A stretch of DNA of 64,000 nucleotides, taken from contig NZ_JACFTB010000010.1 in NCBI RefSeq assembly GCF_014281965.1, positions 62,001 through 126,000 on the forward strand, given 5' to 3'. Made by a program: the position numbers and the translations under genes. The notes beneath the pieces were generated by a model, which was not told where the DNA came from, ran no database searches, and worked only from the letters and a program-made list of their open reading frames with translations. Positions 18,033-27,547 of the stretch are shown piece by piece. The DNA is from Rhodococcus sp. BP22. Its GTDB lineage: Bacteria; Actinomycetota; Actinomycetes; Mycobacteriales; Mycobacteriaceae. Each line of letters begins with the position of its first letter. Positions within the stretch are counted from its first letter, which is position 1.

Positions 18033-19436
18033 TCAACCAACGCCTACAAGGACATTCACCAACGCGTCGACTGCAGCCGGGAACGTGTGCTCCGTCGGAG
18101 CGGAGTAGCCGACGAGAATGCCGTCCACCTTCGTGCCGGCGGCGTCGGGGTGTCGGAACCGCGAGAGCCCGTCGACGGCGACTCCGGCATCGCCGGCCGC
18201 GCGGAGCACCGCCGATTCCGTGCCCGGTGGGAGCGTCACCACTACTTGCAAACCCGCGGCGATCCCCATCATTGCGACATGTGGAACTCGTTCTCCGAGA
18301 GCATGGATCAGGTGAGCGCGACGACGTCGATACCGCTTTCGCATCGCGCGCACATGGCGGTCGTACCCGCCGGTGTCGATCAGATCGGCGAGAGTGAGTT
18401 GGTCGATTACGCCCACGGTCGATTCGCGAACACCTTTGGCCTCGAGGACCGGATCCAAGAGTCGTTCAGGAACGACCATCCAGCCCAATCGAAGCGCAGG
18501 AGACAGACTTTTCGACACCGAGCCCACGTACATCACTCGGTCCGGGTCGAGGCTTTGCATTGCACCTACCGGAGTTCGGTCGAACCGGAACTCGCCGTCG
18601 TAGTCGTCTTCCACCACGAGCCCTCCGGTCGTGCGCGCCCAGTCGACGGCGGTAGTGCGCCGTCGTGGGTGCAGTGATGATCCGGTAGGGAACTGGTGAC
18701 TCGGAGTCAAAATCACCACCTGCGCGTCCGTGGTCACGAGTTCGTCGGTGATGCAACCGTTTCGGTCGACCGGAAGCGCGATCGTCGGGCCGGTCTTCTC
18801 GTAGATCGCTCGATGAAACGGGAGTCCGTACGATTCGACTGCGAACGGTGGAGCCGCGACCACGTCGGCAAGGATCTCCGCGGCGTGAGAAAAGCCGGCG
18901 CACACCACAATTTTGCGTGGATCGGTGACTACCCCGCGTGTGCGGGACAAATAGTCGGCCAGTGCCCGACGCAACTCGATCCGGCCGTGCGGATCACCCG
19001 GCCCGAATGCGTGCGTCGGCGCGGCAGTTATCGCGCGACGGGCGGAGGAAAGCCAGCGCGACCTGGGAAAAGTGGTGGGATCCGGCCTGCCGGAACGGAA
19101 TTCGAATTGTGGTCGAATCTCGGCTCGAACAACGGCTCTGGCTTTGTCTCGCGGTGATCCAGGGCGATGCGCGACGCGGGTGCCGGAGCCTTGTCGTGCC
19201 TCCAGCCACCCCTCCGAGACGAGTTCGGCATAGGTCTCGGCCACCGTGTTTCGCGCAATTGCGAGGTCCTCGGCCAGCGCCCGGTACGACGGAAGCTTGA
19301 ATCCGGATTCGAGACGACCCGAAGTGACTGCCTCGCGCAGCGCTTCTGACAGTGCTGCCTTGCGAGAGCCGCCCGGAGCGAGATCCAGATGCAGGTCGAC
19401 GGCAGATGAACGTCGATTGACCAGATTTTCGACCAC
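18033..19436 (-). CDS. MocR/GabR-type transcription factor
   Basis: The 467-residue protein fuses an N-terminal GntR winged helix (about residues 25-90: ALREAVTSGRLESGFKLPSY, ARNTVAETY) to a class-I aminotransferase-like domain. The PLP-binding Lys309 is in GSVSKSLSPALRLGW, and EDDYDGEFR is the usual cofactor-contact region. Such proteins sense PLP or amino-compound adducts and regulate the adjacent gene. It starts at GTG 19436 and is divergent from an AhpD-like gene, with only 47 bases between them. That gene is its most likely target. Confidence 0.88.
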   Translation of the reverse strand: MVENLVNRRSSAVDLHLDLAPGGSRKAALSEALREAVTSGRLESGFKLPSYRALAEDLAIARNTVAETYAELVSEGWLEARQGSGTRVAHRPGSPRDKARAVVRAEIRPQFEFRSGRPDPTTFPRSRWLSSARRAITAAPTHAFGPGDPHGRIELRRALADYLSRTRGVVTDPRKIVVCAGFSHAAEILADVVAAPPFAVESYGLPFHRAIYEKTGPTIALPVDRNGCITDELVTTDAQVVILTPSHQFPTGSSLHPRRRTTAVDWARTTGGLVVEDDYDGEFRFDRTPVGAMQSLDPDRVMYVGSVSKSLSPALRLGWMVVPERLLDPVLEAKGVRESTVGVIDQLTLADLIDTGGYDRHVRAMRKRYRRRRAHLIHALGERVPHVAMMGIAAGLQVVVTLPPGTESAVLRAAGDAGVAVDGLSRFRHPDAAGTKVDGILVGYSAPTEHTFPAAVDALVNVLVGVG

Positions 19437-19483
19437 GGAATTGAACCATACCTGCGGTCACCTGGCCTCGTAGTGTTCCTGGC

Positions 19484-19939
19484 ATGACAACACGAATTGA
19501 CTTCGCATCCTCCGATCCTGCAGTCCGCAAGGCATTGGTCGCACTCGATGCCGCCACCAGAGCAGGAATCGATCCATCCCTGGCCGAGCTGATCAGGATC
19601 CGAGCATCGCAGCTGAACGGGTGCGCGTACTGCCTACACATGCACACTTCCGACGCACGCAAAGCTGGGGAAAGCGAAGAGAGGCTGGCACTGGTAGCGG
19701 TGTGGCGGGATGCAAGAAATTTCTTCGACGAGAAGGAGCAGGCCGTCTTGGCGCTCACCGAATCGGTCACCTTGATCTCGCAAGGTGGTGTCCCCGACGA
19801 CGTGTACGACCGCGTCGCCGAGCATTTCGACGACCACGGCATCGCTCAGTTGATCGCACAAATCTTCACCATCAACGCGTGGAATCGCATCGGCATCACA
19901 ACGCACCTGGTCCCTGGTGTCGACAACAGATCTGCCTAG
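19484..19939 (+). CDS. Carboxymuconolactone decarboxylase / AhpD-like protein
   Basis: The 151-residue helical protein has the AhpD redox motif as C47-AY-C50 followed by His54 (NGCAYCLHMHT). This fits a peroxidase-like or disulfide-relay role rather than true carboxymuconolactone decarboxylation. ATG 19484 faces away from the MocR gene. Divergent MocR-AhpD-like pairs are common in actinobacteria, and the substrate is generally unknown. Confidence 0.87.
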   Translation: MTTRIDFASSDPAVRKALVALDAATRAGIDPSLAELIRIRASQLNGCAYCLHMHTSDARKAGESEERLALVAVWRDARNFFDEKEQAVLALTESVTLISQGGVPDDVYDRVAEHFDDHGIAQLIAQIFTINAWNRIGITTHLVPGVDNRSA

Positions 19940-19953
19940 TCTTCGAGCACGTA

Positions 19954-21408
19954 TCAGGTCCCGCAGAACGTCCGGAAGCTCTCCGCGAACAGTTGCGGTG
20001 CAGGTTGCGCATAGTCCGACCAGCCTTCGCGGATGTCGAACGGATGTGTCACGACGTCGAGCAGCTTTTCGAATGGCTCGAGGTCGCCGCCCGTTGCCGC
20101 GCGCAGGGCGGCGTCGACGAGATGGTTCCGCGGGATGTACAGAGGGTTGATGCGGTCCATCGCCTTGGCTGAGTGGTCATGGTCGGTCAGGACGGACCGC
20201 CAACGGTCGAGCCACAGTCGGCTGTGCTCGCGCGGGATCAGAGCGTCGAGGGGCTCGGGGTTGCCGCGCAGTTCGTCGGCGAGAGCGCGAAAGGTGCCAG
20301 TCCAGTCGGCGCCATGGGTTTCCATGAGCTGGAGCAGGTCGTCGACCGATACGCCGTCGAGTTGCTCCTCGGTCAGGCCGAGCTTGGCCACCATGCCCGT
20401 CGCGAAGTGGCGTTCGTACCGATCGAAGAAGGTATCGAGAATGCCCGTCACAACCGGAATCGCTTGTTCGGGAGTAGGTCCGATGAGTGCGAGTAGCGTT
20501 TCGCCGAATCTGGCCAAGTTCCACTGCAGCACGGTGGGTTGGTTCCCGAAGGCGTAGCGGCGACCGTGGTCGATCGAACTGAATACTGCAGACCGATCGT
20601 AGGCATCGAGGAACGCGCAGGGGCCGTAGTCGATGGTCTGGCCGGAGATCGTGGTGTTGTCGGTGTTCATCACGCCGTGTACGAATCCGGTGAGCATCCA
20701 TCGCGCGACAAGTGACGCTTGTGCTTCGACGACGGCCTCGAAGAATGCCGAGTAGTCCCCGGTCAGATCCGGATAGTGCCGGGCAATGGTGTAGTCGGCG
20801 AGCAGTTGCAGCTGGCCTTCCTGTCGTACCGCGAATTCGAACGTTCCGACGCGAATGTGGCTGGCGGCGACTCGGGCGAGCACCGCGCCGGGTTCGGGGC
20901 CTTCGCGCATCACGTCGCGGCCGGTGGCGGTGACCGACAGTGCTCGCGTGGTGGGGACGCCGAGGGAATTCATCGCCTCGCTGATCAAGTATTCGCGCAG
21001 CATCGGTCCCGTTGCGGCCAGGCCGTCGCCGCCGCGTGAGAAAGGCGTACGGCCAGACCCTTTGAGGTGCAGATCGACCTGACCCTGGGCGCTGCTGAGT
21101 TCACCGAGCAGTAGTGCGCGCCCGTCGCCGAGCATGGGGACGTATCCACCGAATTGATGCCCGGCGTAGGCCATCGCCACTGGGGTCGAACCCTCGGGAG
21201 CTGCTGATCCGGACAGGATGGCCACCCCGTCCTCACCGCGCAGCGCGTCGACGTCGAGTTTCAACGACGCCGCCAACTCCTCGTTGAGGACGAGCAGTCT
21301 CGGCTCGGGCGCGGAGGCGCCTTCCCACGGGACCGCAAGGGCCTCCAACTGGTCGGCAAAGGTGCTGGTGAGGCCTGGAATTGCGTGGAGCTTCGGGTGT
21401 ACGGCCAT
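19954..21408 (-). CDS. selO: SelO/YdiU protein adenylyltransferase
   Basis: SelO is a pseudokinase-fold enzyme that transfers AMP to proteins and is linked to redox stress. The 484-residue protein matches the family along its length: YAGHQFGGYVPMLGDGRALLLGE, DLHLKGSGRTPFSRGGDG, VHGVMNTDNTTISGQTIDYGPCAF. It ends in SFRTFCGT, with Cys where some homologues carry selenocysteine. The gene lies 30 bases downstream of the iron-transporter ATPase on the same strand, so it may be its last cistron. No good ribosome site lies directly before ATG 21408. Confidence 0.92.
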   Translation of the reverse strand: MAVHPKLHAIPGLTSTFADQLEALAVPWEGASAPEPRLLVLNEELAASLKLDVDALRGEDGVAILSGSAAPEGSTPVAMAYAGHQFGGYVPMLGDGRALLLGELSSAQGQVDLHLKGSGRTPFSRGGDGLAATGPMLREYLISEAMNSLGVPTTRALSVTATGRDVMREGPEPGAVLARVAASHIRVGTFEFAVRQEGQLQLLADYTIARHYPDLTGDYSAFFEAVVEAQASLVARWMLTGFVHGVMNTDNTTISGQTIDYGPCAFLDAYDRSAVFSSIDHGRRYAFGNQPTVLQWNLARFGETLLALIGPTPEQAIPVVTGILDTFFDRYERHFATGMVAKLGLTEEQLDGVSVDDLLQLMETHGADWTGTFRALADELRGNPEPLDALIPREHSRLWLDRWRSVLTDHDHSAKAMDRINPLYIPRNHLVDAALRAATGGDLEPFEKLLDVVTHPFDIREGWSDYAQPAPQLFAESFRTFCGT

Positions 21409-21438
21409 AACCGAGGGTAACTGGGCGTGGACTCCTTT

Positions 21439-22479
21439 TCAGGCGGGGTAGGTCACGGCCTGGCCGACGACACGGACGCACACGTGGTCCCCGGGGATGA
21501 GGGTGGTGGCACCGAAGCGCCGGACCGTCACCCGTTCGGTGTCTATTCCTGTTGCGGTATCCAGGCGGATGCCGAGCAGCATTTCCGATCCGAGGTATTC
21601 GACGTCGATCACTCTTCCGGATACGCCCGTGCCGTCCGGGACGAGTTCTATCTGCTCCGGGCGCACCATGATGCGCGCGTCGCCATGAACGCCGTTCGAT
21701 GTCACTGCGATGTCGCCGAGGGAGCAGCGGGCCGTGCCTTCGGTGACGAACGCTGCCAACACGACGGCGTCGCCGATGAATTGCGCGGTGGGGACGTCGA
21801 TGGGCGTGGAATATATTTCGCTGGGGGTTCCGATCTGCGCGAGGCGGCCGGCGCTCATCACTGCCACGCGGTCAGCGAACGAAAGCGCCTCGGGCTGATC
21901 GTGAGTTACGAGAATCGTGGTGATTCCGGCCTTCTCCAGGACGCCGGCGACAATGCGACGTGTATGCGCCCGCAAACCGGCGTCGAGTGCGGAGAACGGT
22001 TCGTCGAGCAGCATCAGTTCCGGTTCGCGGGCCAGTGCCCGAGCTAGCGCCACGCGTTGCTGCTGCCCGCCCGAGAGTTGGTCGGGTCGACGGGTAGCGA
22101 AAGATGCGTCCAGCGAGACCATTTCGAGCAGTTCGGTGATTCTGGCTGTGGTCCGACCCCGCCGGGGCAACCCGAATCCGACGTTGGCACCGACAGTGAT
22201 GTGCGGGAACAATGCCCCGTCCTGGGCGACGTAGCCTATCGACCGTCGGTGCGCGGGCGTCCACTTTCCCCCTGCAACGACACGTCCGGCGAGTGCGATG
22301 GTTCCGGCGTCCGGTCTTTCGAATCCGGCAATCAGACGAAGTAACGTCGTTTTGCCGCAACCCGATGGACCGACGATCGCGGTGGTGGATCCACTCTCGA
22401 CGGTGAACCCGATCTGGTCCAAGACGGTCGTAGGTCCGAACCTTTTGTCGAGGCCGTGCACTTCGAGTGTGTAGGTCAT
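21439..22479 (-). CDS. Ferric iron ABC transporter ATPase (FbpC-like)
   Basis: This 346-residue ATPase powers the importer encoded by the next two genes. Walker A is GPSGCGKTT, the signature is QLSGGQQQRVALARALA, Walker B is LMLLDEPFSALDA, and the switch is THDQPEA. A TOBE-type domain (about residues 260-346) follows. The open frame extends far upstream, but ATG 22479 is correct: it starts the conserved domain and overlaps the permease stop by 4 bases. The name rests on partnership with an Fbp-type permease and binding protein. Confidence 0.9.
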   Translation of the reverse strand: MTYTLEVHGLDKRFGPTTVLDQIGFTVESGSTTAIVGPSGCGKTTLLRLIAGFERPDAGTIALAGRVVAGGKWTPAHRRSIGYVAQDGALFPHITVGANVGFGLPRRGRTTARITELLEMVSLDASFATRRPDQLSGGQQQRVALARALAREPELMLLDEPFSALDAGLRAHTRRIVAGVLEKAGITTILVTHDQPEALSFADRVAVMSAGRLAQIGTPSEIYSTPIDVPTAQFIGDAVVLAAFVTEGTARCSLGDIAVTSNGVHGDARIMVRPEQIELVPDGTGVSGRVIDVEYLGSEMLLGIRLDTATGIDTERVTVRRFGATTLIPGDHVCVRVVGQAVTYPA

Positions 22480-24053
22480 AGTCCGGCTACCTTCTTCGAC
22501 TGAGTGAAGAGTACGTATGTCATGGGTAGCGACAGCACGATCATCATGAATGCGTACGGCGCCGCCCCGGCGTAGTCGATCTCGCTGCTCAGCGACCAGA
22601 ACTGTGTGGCCAGGGTACGAGTACCGGTCGGTGCCAGCAGCAGAGTCGCGGTCAACTCGTTGACGATTCCCAAGAACACCAATGCTCCACCGGCCGCCGT
22701 TGCTGGGGCAGCGAGCGGCAACGTCACTCGGATGAAGGCTGACAGCGGTGAGATACCAAGCGACTGTGCGGACTCCTCCAGACCGATGGGCGCTTGTGCG
22801 AGTCCGGCTCTCAGGTTCACCAGCGCGCGGGGCAGAAAGAGCAGTGCGTACGCCGCGATAACGACGGTGACCGTTTGATAGAGCGGCTGCAGGTAGCGGA
22901 TGGACACGGTGATGAATGCCAGTGCCACCACGATTCCTGGTAGCGAACTCGAGATGTACGTGCAGGCTTCGAGGATGCGACTGAGTCGCCCGCGTCGGCG
23001 GATCGAAATCCAGGCGATCGGGAAGGCGAGAACACAGGTCACAACCGCGCCGGCAACACCGAAGCCGACAGTCTGGACTACCGCGGAGCCGAGGAAATCG
23101 AGCTCCCAGACCGCGGCTCCGCCGATGACGAGCCAACGGAGGACGCTGACCACTGGGACACCGACGGACAGAACGATGAGCGCCGCGAGGAACGATAACG
23201 CGGCCATCGAGTTCTTCCAACCGAGTTCGGCGGGGACCGCCCGACGCGCAGCGCCAGCGCCGATGCGGGCGTACCGCGCGTTGCCCCGGATGACCGATTC
23301 GATCACCAGCAGCGTGAGACAGAGCATCACCAGGACACTGGCGAGCATCGTTGCTGCCGACCCGTTGAACGTCGACTGGTACTGATCGAAGATCGCGGTG
23401 GTGAAGGTGTCGAACCGGATGAAGACGAATGCCCCGTACTCGGCGAGCAGGTGCAGGGATACCAACAGTGCCCCGCCCGCGATGGCCAGCCGCAACTGTG
23501 GCACCACGACCTGGAAGAACACTGCCCACGGTCCGGCTCCGAGAGCGCGCGCCGACTCCTCTACCGCCGGGTCCAGCCGACGTAGCGTCGCGGACACGGG
23601 TATGTAGACGAGCGGAAAGTACGACATCGTCGCGATGAGAACGCCGCCATGCAATCCGCCGAGGGAGGGGACCGTACTCACCCACGAATAACTGTTCACG
23701 AACGCCGGTACGGCAAGTGGCGCTGCCAGCAGCACAGCCCAGACCTTGGCTCCGAACACTCGGGTGCGTTCGACGAGCCAGGCTGCCAGGACGCCGACGA
23801 CGATACAGATCGGGACGGTGATGACGACGAGCAAGACCGTGTTGGTGAGTAGTTCCCCAACCCTGGGTCGGAACAACAACGACGACGCGGTATCCCAGCC
23901 CGTGTCGATACTTTCGACGATCACGTACCCGAGCGGGATGATCGATGCGGCCGCCACGATAAGCGCGAAAGCAGCCAAGGGCACCGAGATGCGACGTCGG
24001 GATCTCTCGCGACGCAACGTGTTCGGCTCCCTCGACCGCCTCCGGCCGATCAA
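22476..24053 (-). CDS. Ferric iron ABC transporter permease (FbpB-like)
   Basis: The 525-residue protein contains two tandem permease halves of about six helices each, as in FbpB/SfuB. Each half has an EAA-type loop: EESARALGAGPWAVFFQVVVP in the first and EESAQSLGISPLSAFIRVTLP in the second. It forms the membrane channel for Fe3+ delivered by the downstream-encoded binding protein (24062-25102), which is transcribed first. It is coupled to the ATPase gene. Confidence 0.9.
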   Translation of the reverse strand: MIGRRRSREPNTLRRERSRRRISVPLAAFALIVAAASIIPLGYVIVESIDTGWDTASSLLFRPRVGELLTNTVLLVVITVPICIVVGVLAAWLVERTRVFGAKVWAVLLAAPLAVPAFVNSYSWVSTVPSLGGLHGGVLIATMSYFPLVYIPVSATLRRLDPAVEESARALGAGPWAVFFQVVVPQLRLAIAGGALLVSLHLLAEYGAFVFIRFDTFTTAIFDQYQSTFNGSAATMLASVLVMLCLTLLVIESVIRGNARYARIGAGAARRAVPAELGWKNSMAALSFLAALIVLSVGVPVVSVLRWLVIGGAAVWELDFLGSAVVQTVGFGVAGAVVTCVLAFPIAWISIRRRGRLSRILEACTYISSSLPGIVVALAFITVSIRYLQPLYQTVTVVIAAYALLFLPRALVNLRAGLAQAPIGLEESAQSLGISPLSAFIRVTLPLAAPATAAGGALVFLGIVNELTATLLLAPTGTRTLATQFWSLSSEIDYAGAAPYAFMMIVLSLPMTYVLFTQSKKVAGL

Positions 24054-24061
24054 TTCGAGAT

Positions 24062-25102
24062 TCAGAGCAGACCCGTTTCGGTCATCAGTTCGGAAACCTG
24101 TGGGCTGTTGAGCTTCGCGGGGTCGACCTGTGGTGCCTGCAGGTCAGCCAGCGGAACGAGCTCCGGGTTTGCCGCGACGTCGCTGCCGACCGGGTACTCG
24201 AACGACGTTCCGGTCTGCAGGACGTCCTGACCCTGTTTGCCGGTGATGAACTTCAGGAACTGTTGTCCCGCGTCCTGTTTCGAACTTGACTCCAGAACGC
24301 CGCCGCCGGAGACGCTCACAAATGCGCCTGGGTCCTCGTTTTTGAAGTAGTGGAGTGCGACGTTGTTGCTGTTCTCACCGGTTTTGGCCTGATCCCCGAA
24401 CCAGTAGTAGTGGTAGATGACACCGCCCGGGATTTCACCGGCATTGACGGCCTTCATCACCGTGCTGTTGCCCTTGTAGGTGCGGACGTTGTCCTTCATC
24501 CCCGCCAGCCATTGCCGGGTGGCGTCTTCACCTTTCAGCTCCAGCAGTGCGCTGACGATTGCCTGGAAATCGGCGCCCGATGGTGAGGCGGCCCAGCGGT
24601 CCTTCCATGCGGGATCCTGCAGATCGAGCAGAGACTTCGGCAGCTGATCCTGCTTCAGCATGTCCTTGTTGTAAGCGAAAACGGTGGAACGGGCCGCGAT
24701 GCCGGTCCACTTACCGCTCGACGGGTTGTATTCGCTCGGCACCTGATCGAGGACATCCTGGTTCACATCGGCGAATAGCCCGGCGTTCTCCACCAGTGTC
24801 ATAGCGGGGGAGTTCTCGGTGAGGAACACATCTGCGGGTGACCGGTCACCCTCGGCTACGAGTTGGTTGCCGAGTTCGGAATCGCTGCCGTTACGCAGTT
24901 CCACCTCGATGCCGGACTCCGCTGTGAAGGCGTCCACCCATTCCTGCGTCAGCGACTCGTGCTGTGCGTTGTACACGGTGATCTTCTTGGCCGCGCCAGA
25001 GTCCGCTTCGTTGTCCGATCCGGAATTCGAGCACCCCGACATGGTCAACACAGCGGCAGCGGCGAGTGCAACCGCAGACGTCAGTCCGTTTCGTCTTTTC
25101 AT
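24062..25102 (-). CDS. Ferric iron-binding lipoprotein (FbpA-like)
   Basis: The 346-residue lipoprotein captures Fe3+ for the importer. Its signal ends in TMSGC with Cys24 lipidated. The mature part has the family opening KKITVYNAQHESLTQEWVDAF and the Tyr pair HYYWFG typical of the iron-binding site of FbpA. Start ATG 25102 was chosen because AAAGGACA precedes it and a signal peptide begins there; the longer frame is non-coding. It is the first gene of the operon, 61 bases downstream of an IdeR/DtxR-like box. Confidence 0.9.
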   Translation of the reverse strand: MKRRNGLTSAVALAAAAVLTMSGCSNSGSDNEADSGAAKKITVYNAQHESLTQEWVDAFTAESGIEVELRNGSDSELGNQLVAEGDRSPADVFLTENSPAMTLVENAGLFADVNQDVLDQVPSEYNPSSGKWTGIAARSTVFAYNKDMLKQDQLPKSLLDLQDPAWKDRWAASPSGADFQAIVSALLELKGEDATRQWLAGMKDNVRTYKGNSTVMKAVNAGEIPGGVIYHYYWFGDQAKTGENSNNVALHYFKNEDPGAFVSVSGGGVLESSSKQDAGQQFLKFITGKQGQDVLQTGTSFEYPVGSDVAANPELVPLADLQAPQVDPAKLNSPQVSELMTETGLL

Positions 25103-25163
25103 CGAATGTCCTTTGTCGGCGCAGCGGGACCTTCCCAGCCGTCTATAAAAAATGATGCCATAC

Positions 25164-25182
25164 ACAGGGTTGCCAAACCTAA
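25164..25182 (-). promoter_or_regulatory. IdeR/DtxR-like iron box
   Basis: Read on the minus strand, TTAGGTTTGGCAACCCTGT matches 14 of 19 positions of the DtxR/IdeR consensus TTAGGTTAGGCTAACCTAA. It overlaps a small perfect palindrome, CCTAACGGTTAGG (25178-25190). It lies upstream of the iron-binding lipoprotein gene, where iron-dependent repression would be expected. Confidence 0.6.
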
Positions 25183-25420
25183 CGGTTAGGGGCGATGGAC
25201 GCTGGATCCGCGATGTGGTGCGTGTCATCCGAGCGCGGTGACGCGGAGTAGCCCACGCTCCCTGGTCAGAGCCTGCTGATCGCACATCGAGCGCAACATC
25301 AGCACTCCCGTCCAGGCCGTAATCGTGCATCCTGCTCAATTGGGAAACCAACTATTGCGCTAGCTGATGATTCAGAGTTGTGTCGTAGGTAACAGTGAAG
25401 TGGTTATTGGAGGCGGGGTC

Positions 25421-26515
25421 ATGTTCGTGAACAGCAGTGCCGACACGCTCATCCAGATCGTCACACCGGAGGGCAAGCGGACACCCAAGTCGGAGTACAG
25501 CGACGCGATCGCGGACGTCACGATCGACACCGTGCGTGAGCTGTACGAGGATCTCGTCGTGGTTCGCCGCATCGATGCCGAGGCGACAGCGTTGCAGCGT
25601 CAGGGCGAGCTCGGACTGTGGGCGCCGCTACTCGGTCAGGAGGCCGCGCAAGTGGGTTCGGCTCGCGCTCTGCACTCCGAGGACTTCGTGTTCGCCAGCT
25701 ACCGTGAACACGGCGTCGCGTATTGCCGGGGCGTCGACCCGACGGAGATGCTCCGATTCTGGCGTGGTTCGACACAGTCGGGCTGGAATCCCTACGACTA
25801 CAACATGACAACGCCGGCCATCATCGTCGGATCTCAGGGACTGCATGCCACTGGCTACGGGCTGGGGATGAAGTTCGACGGCGCGGAAGGCGCTGTCATC
25901 ACCTACTTCGGCGACGGTGCCACCAGTCAGGGCGACATCTCCGAGGCACTTGGATTCGCTGCCAGTTTCAGCGCACCGGTGGTGTTCTTCTGCCAGAACA
26001 ACCAGTGGGCGATCTCGGCGCCCGTGTCGGTCCAAACCCACATCACCATTGCCGAACGAGGGCGTGGATTCGGGGTCCCGGCCCTGCGTGTGGACGGTAA
26101 CGATGTCCTGGCAGTTCTGGCAGCTACCCGTATCGCGCTGGCAAGGGCACGCGAAGGAAGCGGCCCGACGCTGATCGAGGCTCTCACCTATCGCATGGGC
26201 CCGCACACCACATCCGATGACCCGACGCGGTATCGCTCCGCTGCAGTCGACGACGAGTGGAAGCGTAAAGATCCGATCGAACGGATCCGGTTGCTGCTCG
26301 AGCGCGCAGGCGGCCTGGACGAGGAATTCGAAACTCGAGTCCGGGACCGCGCTGACACGACGGCCGCTCAGCTGCGAGCGGGATGTCTCGGCACGATCGA
26401 GCCATCGCCGATGTCTCTTTTCGACCATGTCTATGCCGAACCGCATTCCCTGATAAACGAAGAGCGCGAACATTATTCCGCCTACCTTGCCGGATTCGAA
26501 GGAGCACGGTCATGA
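25421..26515 (+). CDS. bkdA: Branched-chain 2-oxoacid dehydrogenase E1 alpha
   Basis: The 364-residue protein is the thiamine-diphosphate-binding alpha subunit of E1. The ThDP motif is GDGATSQGDISEALGFAA followed by CQNNQWAIS. LQRQGELGLWAPLLGQEAAQVG and YRMGPHTTSDDPTRYR match the mycobacterial BkdA type more than PdhA. ATG 25421 follows GGAGG with 7-base spacing, so the upstream in-frame ATG 25367 was rejected. It overlaps the E1 beta gene by 4 bases. The complex decarboxylates branched-chain (or related) 2-oxoacids to acyl-CoA primers. Confidence 0.88.
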   Translation: MFVNSSADTLIQIVTPEGKRTPKSEYSDAIADVTIDTVRELYEDLVVVRRIDAEATALQRQGELGLWAPLLGQEAAQVGSARALHSEDFVFASYREHGVAYCRGVDPTEMLRFWRGSTQSGWNPYDYNMTTPAIIVGSQGLHATGYGLGMKFDGAEGAVITYFGDGATSQGDISEALGFAASFSAPVVFFCQNNQWAISAPVSVQTHITIAERGRGFGVPALRVDGNDVLAVLAATRIALARAREGSGPTLIEALTYRMGPHTTSDDPTRYRSAAVDDEWKRKDPIERIRLLLERAGGLDEEFETRVRDRADTTAAQLRAGCLGTIEPSPMSLFDHVYAEPHSLINEEREHYSAYLAGFEGARS

Positions 26516-27546
26516 CCGCAACACTCGCCGCGCCCAGGACGCTCCCGATCGCGCCGAAGACGCTTCCGCTCGGAAAGGCGCTGAACGCCGGGTTGCGCCG
26601 AGCCATGGACGAAGATCCGAAGGTGATCCTCCTCGGTGAGGACATCGGCAAACTGGGTGGTGTCTTCAGGATCACCGAGGGACTGCAGAAGGACTTCGGG
26701 CCGAACCGTGTGATCGACACGCCGCTGGCCGAGTCCGGAATCATCGGCATGGCAGTAGGTTTGGCGATTCGCGGTTACCGCCCGGTCTGCGAGATTCAGT
26801 TCGATGGATTCATCTATCCGGCGTTCGACCAGATCGTCTCGCAGGTGGCCAAGCTGCACTATCGAACCAGCGGCAACGTCAAGATGCCTATCACCATCCG
26901 CGTCCCCTACGGAGGTGGTATCGGTGCCGTCGAGCATCACTCGGAGTCTCCCGAGGGCTACTTCGCGCAGACCGCAGGGCTTCGTGTGGTCAGCTGCAGC
27001 AACGCAGCGGACGCCAATACGATGATTCGGCAGGCCATCGCGTCGGACGACCCGGTGCTCTTCTTCGAACCCAAGCGTCGCTATTGGCAGAAGGGCGAGG
27101 TCGACGTCACGGCATCACTCGACGATGCCTATCCGCTGCACAAGGCGCGCGTCGTGCGCGCAGGCACCGACGCGACGGTCGTCGCGTACGGACCTCTGGT
27201 AACCACCGCGCTTCAGGCAGCGGATATTGCTGCAGAGGAGGGACATTCGATCGAGGTTATCGACTTGCGCTCCCTCTCCCCACTCGACATGGACACGGTC
27301 AACGCCTCGGTACGCAAAACCGGCCGACTCGTCGTGACGCACGAGGCCGCTACCTTCCTCGGTATCGGTGCGGAAGTTGCTGCGCGCGTGCAGGAGCAGT
27401 GTTTCTTCAGCCTCGAAGCTCCGGTACTGCGAGTCTGTGGATTCAGCACTCCATATCCGCCGGCGAAGCTGGAGGAGCACTTCCTGCCGAATGCCGACCG
27501 AATCCTCGACGCCGTGGACCGCGCACTCGGTTTCGGACAGAACTGA
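26512..27546 (+). CDS. bkdB: Branched-chain 2-oxoacid dehydrogenase E1 beta
   Basis: The 344-residue beta subunit begins at ATG 26512, overlapping bkdA (ATGA). Typical features are LGEDIGKLGGVFRITEGL, DTPLAESGIIGMAVGLA, EIQFDGFIYPAFDQI and DLRSLSPLDM. It pairs with E1 alpha to form the active decarboxylase. The E2 gene follows after one base, so the three subunits are co-expressed. E3 (lipoamide dehydrogenase) is not encoded here and would come from elsewhere. Confidence 0.9.
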   Translation: MTATLAAPRTLPIAPKTLPLGKALNAGLRRAMDEDPKVILLGEDIGKLGGVFRITEGLQKDFGPNRVIDTPLAESGIIGMAVGLAIRGYRPVCEIQFDGFIYPAFDQIVSQVAKLHYRTSGNVKMPITIRVPYGGGIGAVEHHSESPEGYFAQTAGLRVVSCSNAADANTMIRQAIASDDPVLFFEPKRRYWQKGEVDVTASLDDAYPLHKARVVRAGTDATVVAYGPLVTTALQAADIAAEEGHSIEVIDLRSLSPLDMDTVNASVRKTGRLVVTHEAATFLGIGAEVAARVQEQCFFSLEAPVLRVCGFSTPYPPAKLEEHFLPNADRILDAVDRALGFGQN

Positions 27547-27547
27547 C

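Noticed and set aside
22480..23685. Long N-terminal extension of the iron-transporter ATPase frame
   Set aside because: It runs through the permease gene in another frame and encodes Arg-rich nonsense; the ATPase domain begins at ATG 22479.
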